Assembly (NCBI GenBank): GCA_050747865.1
Contig: JBOGJI010000133.1
Location: forward strand, 1-9,047
Reading direction: 5' to 3'
From: JBOGJI01 sp050747865
GTDB lineage: Bacteria > Acidobacteriota > Thermoanaerobaculia > Multivoradales > JAHEKO01
DNA: 9,047 nt
In this document: positions 4,613-9,047 of the stretch, in pieces
How the letters are laid out: every line of letters begins with the position of its first letter
How positions within the stretch are numbered: position 1 is the stretch's first letter
The notes under the pieces: generated by a model
Seen by the model: only the letters and a program-made list of their open reading frames with translations
Told to the model about the DNA's origin: nothing
Databases searched by the model: none
Made by a program: the position numbers and the translations under genes

Positions 4613-7396
4613 GTGGCTGATCCGCTCTGGTCGCGTATCAGCGACCTCGTCGCCCGCGCGCTGGAGCTGCCGGCCGCCGACCGCGCCGCCTTTCTCGCTC
4701 GCGAGGCCGGCGACGAGCGGCTACGGGAGGAGGCCGCGTCCCTGGTGGAGGCGGCGGTCTCCGGCGCCGGCTTCCTCGATCGCCTGGGCGACCGCATCCA
4801 GCGGCCGGCGCTCTCCGCGACCGCCGCGGTGCCCGAGCCGCCGCGAGCCGGGAGGCGGGTCGGCCCCTGGCGGCTCGTCGAGCCGCTCGGCCGCGGCGGC
4901 ATGGGCACGGTGTATCTCGCCGAGCGCGCCGACGGCGCCTTCGACCAGCGGGTCGCCCTCAAGCTCCTGCGCGCGCCGCTGCTTGGCTCCGAGGGCAGGA
5001 GCCGGTTCACCGCCGAGCGGCAGATCCTGGCGCGCCTCGAACACCCGGCGATCGCCCGCCTGCTCGACGGCGGCATCCTTCCGGACGGCGTCCCCTGGTT
5101 CGCCATGGAGTACGTCGAGGGCGTGCCGATCACCGACGCCTGCGATGCGCGGCACCTGGGGATCGGCGAGCGCCTGGAGCTCTTCCTCGCGGTCTGTGAC
5201 GCGGTCGACTACGCGCATCGCAGCCTCGTGGTGCACCGCGACCTGAAGCCCGGCAACGTGCTGGTGACCGCCGACGGCGAGGTCAAGCTCCTCGACTTCG
5301 GCGTCGCCCAGCTGCTCGCTCCGGACGCCAGCGCGAGCGCCGATCGCCACCCCGTGACCCCCGCCTACGCCGCCCCCGAGCAACTGCGCGGCGACGCGAC
5401 GACGACGGCCACCGACGTCTGGGCTCTCGGCGTGCTGCTCTATGAGCTGCTCACCGGGCGGCGGCCGCACGAGGAGGTGATCCGGGACGAGGCCACCGGC
5501 ACCGCGGCGTACGGCCCGTTGACCGCACCCAGCGAGCGGCTGACGCACGACGACGGGGAGGCCCGGTCCGGCCGCGAGCGCGCGGACCGGCGGGTCGCAC
5601 CCCCGCGCCGGCTGTTTGGCCGCATCGCCGGCGACATGGACGCGATCGTGTGCAAGGCCCTGGAGCCGAACCCGCTGCGCCGCTATCGAGGTGCCGCCGA
5701 GCTGGCCGACGATGTTCGGCGGCACCACGATCGGAAGCCGGTGCGCGCCCGCGAGCCGTCGTTGCGCTATCAGCTCCGCTGCTTCGTGGGTCGGCATCGC
5801 CTCGAGGTGGCGGCGGTTGCGGTCATCGCCTTCCTGCTGCTCGCCGTCGCCGGCCTCGCCGTGCACAGCGCCCTGCGCGCGCGCGCCGATCGCCAGCGCC
5901 TGGCGCAGGAGCGCGGCAAGGCGGAGGCGGTGTCCGAGTTCTTGCTCGGCGTGTTCTCGGTGGCCGATCCGGAGGAGGCCCCGGGAGAGACGGTTTCGGC
6001 GCGCGAGCTGCTCGACCGTGGGGCGCGGAGGGTGCGCGAGGACCTGGCCGGCCAACCCGGCACCCAGGCCGCGATGCTGCATGCGCTGGGGCGGGCCCAC
6101 CGTTCGCTCGGGCTCTACGGCCGGGCCGACACGCTGCTCTCCGATGCCCTCGAGCTGCGCCGCGACGACGGGCAGGGCAGCGACCGGGAGGTGGCCCAGA
6201 CACTCCTCGAGCTCGGCCGTACGCGCCTTCGGAGGGGGGAGCCGGACAACGCCGAGGCACTGCTCGAGGAGGCCCTGGCGCAACTCCGCGAGCCGTCGGC
6301 GGAGGCCGCGGCGGAGCGCGCGGCGACTCTGTCCACGCTCGCCGCGGCACGCTCCGCTCGCAACGACTACGCCGGCGCCGAGACCGCTTTGCGCCGGGCC
6401 CTGGCGCTGCAGCGCCGCCTGGGACTGGAAGCGGACACCGCCGACACGCTGTTCGCCCTCGGTGAGGCGCTCCACTTCACCGGCGACTTCGATCAGGCCT
6501 GGCGGCACATACAGCAGGCGATCGACGTCTACCGGCGTGTCGGTCGCACCGACAGCCCGGAGTACGCGAGCGCGCTGCTCAGCATGGCCGCGGTGCATCA
6601 CGAGCCGCACGACAAGAGCCGGGCCGTCGAGTTGACCGAGGAGGCCCTGGCGCTGCGCCTGCGGATCTACGGTCCCGGCCATCCGCTGGTGAGCCAGGCC
6701 CTGATTGCCGCCGGCGACGCGGCGGCGTTCGCCGGGCGTCCGGCGGCGGCCGAGCGCCACCTGCGGCGGGCGGTACGCCTCGAGCGACGCCGCGCTGCGG
6801 GGTCCGAGGGACACGCTGAGGCGCTCACGCACCTGGCGCAGGTACTGCTCGACGGCGGACGGCCGGCGGACGCCGTAGGCCTCCTCGAGCGGGCGGTGAG
6901 CTTCGGTGCCCGGAGCCCGCGCTCGAACACCCACGTCACCGCGCTCGACGGACTCGGCGACGCCCTGCGCGCGGCGGGCCGGCTGGACGAGGCCGAACAG
7001 CGCTACCGCGAACGGCTGGAGCTCTGCCGGCCGATGTTCGGCCGCGACCACCCGATGGCGATCCGCGCCGAGGCGGACCTCGCCCGGGTGGCGCTGGCGC
7101 GACACGACTTCGTTGGTGCGGAGCCGACACTGCGACGCGCGGTGGCGATATACAGGGAGATCTTGCGTCCGGATCATCCGCGGGTCGCGGAGCTCGAGCT
7201 CGATCTCGGCCAGGCGCTCTTCGGGCTCGAGCGCGACGCCGAGGCCGAGCCGTTGGTGCGTCACGCCGACGCCGTCCTGGCCGATGCCTACGGGGCCGAC
7301 GATCCCCAGGTGCGCCGGGCGCGGACCCTGCTGGACTCCGGTATCGTCGCCGCCGAGGGCGCGGAACCCTCTGAGAACGTCGAGTCGCGTGACTGA
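4613..7396 (+). CDS. Membrane-anchored Ser/Thr protein kinase with TPR-rich C-terminal half
   Basis: The 927-residue product begins at a GTG with GAGG 4 nt upstream. Residues 1-80 are a helical lead-in usual in this family. The Hanks-type kinase domain spans about 84-375: glycine loop GRGGMGTVY (93-101), VALK lysine K117, alpha-C glutamate about E135, catalytic HRDLKPGN (208-215, D210), DFG at 228-230 and APE at 254-256. All catalytic residues are present and it is an RD kinase, so activation-loop phosphorylation is likely. A single hydrophobic segment at about 398-420 is followed by basic residues, and then TPR-type helical repeats fill about 480-905, many with the ALxLRRxxxGxxHPxVA pattern of TPR_10/12 proteins (for example 677-697, 797-817, 841-860). 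With one membrane segment, the kinase and the TPR half would lie on opposite sides. The architecture is common in Acidobacteria. The next gene overlaps its stop. Substrates are unknown. Confidence 0.95.
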   Translation: MADPLWSRISDLVARALELPAADRAAFLAREAGDERLREEAASLVEAAVSGAGFLDRLGDRIQRPALSATAAVPEPPRAGRRVGPWRLVEPLGRGGMGTVYLAERADGAFDQRVALKLLRAPLLGSEGRSRFTAERQILARLEHPAIARLLDGGILPDGVPWFAMEYVEGVPITDACDARHLGIGERLELFLAVCDAVDYAHRSLVVHRDLKPGNVLVTADGEVKLLDFGVAQLLAPDASASADRHPVTPAYAAPEQLRGDATTTATDVWALGVLLYELLTGRRPHEEVIRDEATGTAAYGPLTAPSERLTHDDGEARSGRERADRRVAPPRRLFGRIAGDMDAIVCKALEPNPLRRYRGAAELADDVRRHHDRKPVRAREPSLRYQLRCFVGRHRLEVAAVAVIAFLLLAVAGLAVHSALRARADRQRLAQERGKAEAVSEFLLGVFSVADPEEAPGETVSARELLDRGARRVREDLAGQPGTQAAMLHALGRAHRSLGLYGRADTLLSDALELRRDDGQGSDREVAQTLLELGRTRLRRGEPDNAEALLEEALAQLREPSAEAAAERAATLSTLAAARSARNDYAGAETALRRALALQRRLGLEADTADTLFALGEALHFTGDFDQAWRHIQQAIDVYRRVGRTDSPEYASALLSMAAVHHEPHDKSRAVELTEEALALRLRIYGPGHPLVSQALIAAGDAAAFAGRPAAAERHLRRAVRLERRRAAGSEGHAEALTHLAQVLLDGGRPADAVGLLERAVSFGARSPRSNTHVTALDGLGDALRAAGRLDEAEQRYRERLELCRPMFGRDHPMAIRAEADLARVALARHDFVGAEPTLRRAVAIYREILRPDHPRVAELELDLGQALFGLERDAEAEPLVRHADAVLADAYGADDPQVRRARTLLDSGIVAAEGAEPSENVESRD

Positions 7397-8828
7397 GCAT
7401 CGCCCCACCTCGCACCGCTCGGGTCCCCGGCAGGCCTCTGTCGGCCGGCGGTCGCTGGCCGTCCTGCCGCTGCGCAACGCCGGCGCCGATCCGGCGCAGG
7501 AGTACCTCGCCGACGGCATCACCGAGAGCCTTATCCGCCAGCTCTCGGCCACCCCCTGGCTGCGGGTGCTGGCGCGCGCCAGCGTCTTCCGCCTCAAGGG
7601 ACGCGACGCCGAGCCCCAAACGGTGCGGCGCGAGCTGGGCGTCGAGGCGATGCTCAGCGGCGAGCTGCGGGTGAGGGGCGAGCACATCGAGCTCGCTGTG
7701 GAGCTGGTCGACTGCGCCGCCGGGACGCGCCTCTGGGAGGCGCGCTACGAGCTCGGCGTCGCCGAGCTGCCGCGAATCGAGGCGGAGATCACGCGCGGCG
7801 TCGGCCGCAGCCTGCCGGGGGAGCCGGCAGACGAGGCGGCCGACGCTCCCGCTCTCTCCCCCCGCGTCGACGCACGGGCATACCGGCTCTACCTGCGCGG
7901 CCGCTACCTGTGGAACCAGCGCAGCGAGGCCTCCCTCGATCGGGCTCGCGCCTTCTTCGAGCAGGCCCTGACCCTGGATTCCGGATACGCCCTTGCCTGG
8001 TCGGGCATCGCCGACACCTGGAACGTGCAGCCGTTCTGGGGCATCCGCCCGCCGCTCGAGGCGTTTCCACGCGCCCAGGAGGCGGTGCGCCGCGCGCTGG
8101 AGCTCGATCCGGAGCTGCCGGAGGCGCACGCCGCCCTCGGCTACTCCAGGTTCTTCTTCGACTGGGACTGGCCGGCGGCGGCGCGTTCGTTCGGGCGCGC
8201 CCTGGAACTGGCGCCGAACCTTGCCGTCGCCCACCACCGGCTGGGCGTGGCGCTGGCACTCATCGGCGACGCCGACGATGCGGTCGACGCGATGGACCGG
8301 GCGCTGCAGCTCGACCCCCTGTCGCTGATCATCCAGGCCGACCTGGGACTCGTCGACCTGCTCGGCGGCCGACCGAAGCGCGCCGAGGCCCACTGCCGCG
8401 CGGCCCTCGAGCTGGCTCCCGACTTCGCGCCGGCGCACTACTACCTGGGGCTCACCCTCGAGCGCCTGGGCCGGCCGGACGAGGCGGTCGACAGCTTCCT
8501 GCGCGCCGAGGGCCTGGCCGGGGGTGCCGGCTGGGCGCTGGCCGCCGCCGGCTACGCCTGGGCGGCGAGCGGCCGCACCGCCGAGGCCCGCCGGGTCCTG
8601 CAGCGCCTGGAGGCCTTCCGCGACACCTACTACGTCCCGGAGTATGCGGTCGCCGTCGTCCATGTCGGGCTCGGCGACCTCGAGGCCGCCCTCGACTGGC
8701 TCGAGCGCGGCATCGCCCAGCGCTGCGAGCGCATGGTCTGGCTGCCCCAGGACCCGCGCATGGCACCGCTGGCGGACGATCCCCGGTTCGCGCAGGTCCG
8801 CGCCGCCTTGCCGCAGACGTCGAGCTGA
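7389..8828 (+). CDS. TolB-like (FlgO/CadC-type) N-terminal domain plus TPR protein
   Basis: The 479-residue product starts at a GTG inside the kinase's last codons (GTGACTGA, 8-nt overlap), indicating translational coupling; an in-frame extension to 6906 is antisense-free shadow of the kinase gene. Residues 21 to about 120 are the TolB-like alpha/beta domain typical of bacterial signalling proteins: SLAVLPLRNAG, EYLADGITESLIRQLS (38-53), LRVLARASVFRLKG (58-71), ELGVEAMLSGELRV (82-95), GTRLWEARYE (112-121). In other proteins it links a kinase, cyclase or winged-helix domain to TPRs. About 160-475 are TPRs, with clear helix pairs at 222-242, 245-275, 279-309, 330-343 and 345-375, and the usual family ending WLPQDPRMAPLADDPRF. 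There is no signal peptide or membrane segment, so it should be cytoplasmic. It is probably a protein-binding partner of the kinase; no enzymatic motif is present. Confidence 0.88.
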   Translation: MTEHRPTSHRSGPRQASVGRRSLAVLPLRNAGADPAQEYLADGITESLIRQLSATPWLRVLARASVFRLKGRDAEPQTVRRELGVEAMLSGELRVRGEHIELAVELVDCAAGTRLWEARYELGVAELPRIEAEITRGVGRSLPGEPADEAADAPALSPRVDARAYRLYLRGRYLWNQRSEASLDRARAFFEQALTLDSGYALAWSGIADTWNVQPFWGIRPPLEAFPRAQEAVRRALELDPELPEAHAALGYSRFFFDWDWPAAARSFGRALELAPNLAVAHHRLGVALALIGDADDAVDAMDRALQLDPLSLIIQADLGLVDLLGGRPKRAEAHCRAALELAPDFAPAHYYLGLTLERLGRPDEAVDSFLRAEGLAGGAGWALAAAGYAWAASGRTAEARRVLQRLEAFRDTYYVPEYAVAVVHVGLGDLEAALDWLERGIAQRCERMVWLPQDPRMAPLADDPRFAQVRAALPQTSS

Positions 8829-8840
8829 CGACCCCACGGA

Positions 8841-8854
8841 CCGCGCGTTCGCGG
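8841..8854. terminator. Small hairpin between convergent reading frames
   Basis: CCGCG-CGTT-CGCGG is a perfect 5-bp stem with a 4-nt loop, 12 nt after the TolB/TPR stop and 8 nt before the stop of the minus-strand frame at 8863. Its position suits a bidirectional terminator, but no U-tract follows on either strand. Confidence 0.25.
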
Positions 8855-8862
8855 AGCCCGAC

Positions 8863-9047
8863 TCACCGGCGCAGACGGAACCACCACCCGAGCACCTTTT
8901 TCGTCCGCGGCGTCAGCTTGCGGCGGTTCCAGGCGTCGGCGGCCTTCTTCACCACCTCGCCGAACACCGGCTTCTCGGCCCACAACTGCGTCACCGTAGG
9001 GGCCGAGGACCCCGACGGCCTCGAGCGTCTCGCTCGCTACCTGCTAC
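8863..9047 (-). CDS. 3' end of an unrecognised minus-strand gene, frame uncertain
   Basis: A minus-strand frame open from 9036 to the TGA at 8865-8863 ends with a plausible basic, tryptophan-containing tail: VTQLWAEKPVFGEVVKKA, then DAWNRRKLTPRTKKVLGWWF, then RLRR. An in-frame TAG at 9039-9037 blocks extension to the window edge. A GTG at 8994 would give a 43-residue protein and overlaps a TGA (8993-8991) of another open frame entering from the edge, but it has no Shine-Dalgarno. A third frame reads ASETLEAVGVLGPYGDA at about 9037-8987, also protein-like, which would suggest a frameshift joining it to the tail. I cannot decide between a small overlapping gene and a frameshifted C-terminus, and I do not recognise the family. 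Confidence 0.35.

Noticed and set aside
3534..5246. 570-residue plus-strand ORF spanning the methyltransferase and kinase start
   Set aside because: First part is antisense to the methyltransferase with its zinc-binding cysteines, second part is out of frame with the kinase; no motif.
4721..7687. 988-residue minus-strand ORF opposite the kinase gene
   Set aside because: It is exactly antisense to an unmistakable kinase/TPR gene, is rich in R, G, A and P, has no recognisable domain, and arises because GC-rich codon bias suppresses stops on the opposite strand.
6936..8837. 633-residue minus-strand ORF opposite the TolB/TPR gene
   Set aside because: Antisense shadow of a gene with clear TolB-like and TPR motifs; its composition drifts to arginine/proline runs with no family signal.

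Overview
The window is uniformly GC-rich and gene-dense, with no rRNA, tRNA, insertion sequence or CRISPR array that I can see. An ECF sigma factor of the TIGR02999 type, a serine/threonine kinase with a C-terminal TPR array, and a TolB-like/TPR protein together point to a GC-rich Acidobacteriota-like bacterium, possibly of the Thermoanaerobaculia/Vicinamibacteria kind. That assignment is an inference from gene content; there is no rRNA to confirm it.

Layout, left to right. (1) Positions 1-391, minus strand: N-terminal part of the ribosome-associated GTPase TypA/BipA, cut by the window edge. (2) 533-1638, minus strand: a two-gene unit, GNAT acetyltransferase followed by a DinB-like protein, 5 nt apart. 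(3) 1704-2525, plus strand, divergent from the GNAT gene: a hybrid ORF in which about 70 residues of a DUF6916-like protein run in frame into a complete ECF sigma factor. (4) 2512-3060, minus strand, convergent with and overlapping the sigma gene: a DUF2182 membrane protein that appears to lack its central section. (5) About 3087-3436: a scar-like stretch holding a decayed copy of the sigma gene's 3' end (3184-3256), a short possible C-terminal gene remnant, and a truncated ORF that begins with a clear signal peptide. (6) 3429-4439, minus strand: an intact homocysteine S-methyltransferase. (7) 4613-8828, plus strand: a two-gene unit, a membrane-anchored Ser/Thr kinase with a TPR-rich C-terminal half, then a TolB-like/TPR protein whose start overlaps the kinase stop by 8 nt. 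(8) 8829-9047: a short tail with a hairpin and the end of an unrecognised minus-strand reading frame.

How the genes relate. Kinase and TolB/TPR protein are translationally coupled and look like one signalling module. Sigma factors of this type are often found close to TPR-containing Ser/Thr kinases in Acidobacteria and Planctomycetes. Here a fragment of the sigma gene's 3' end lies on the kinase's strand 1.36 kb upstream of it, so an ancestral sigma-kinase pair may have been split by rearrangement. The notable feature of the window is the cluster of apparent junctions between about 1.9 and 3.4 kb: an in-frame fusion, an in-frame internal deletion, a partial direct repeat carrying almost only G:C-to-A:T transitions, and a truncated exported protein. 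Whether this is real genome history or assembly error cannot be settled from the sequence alone.
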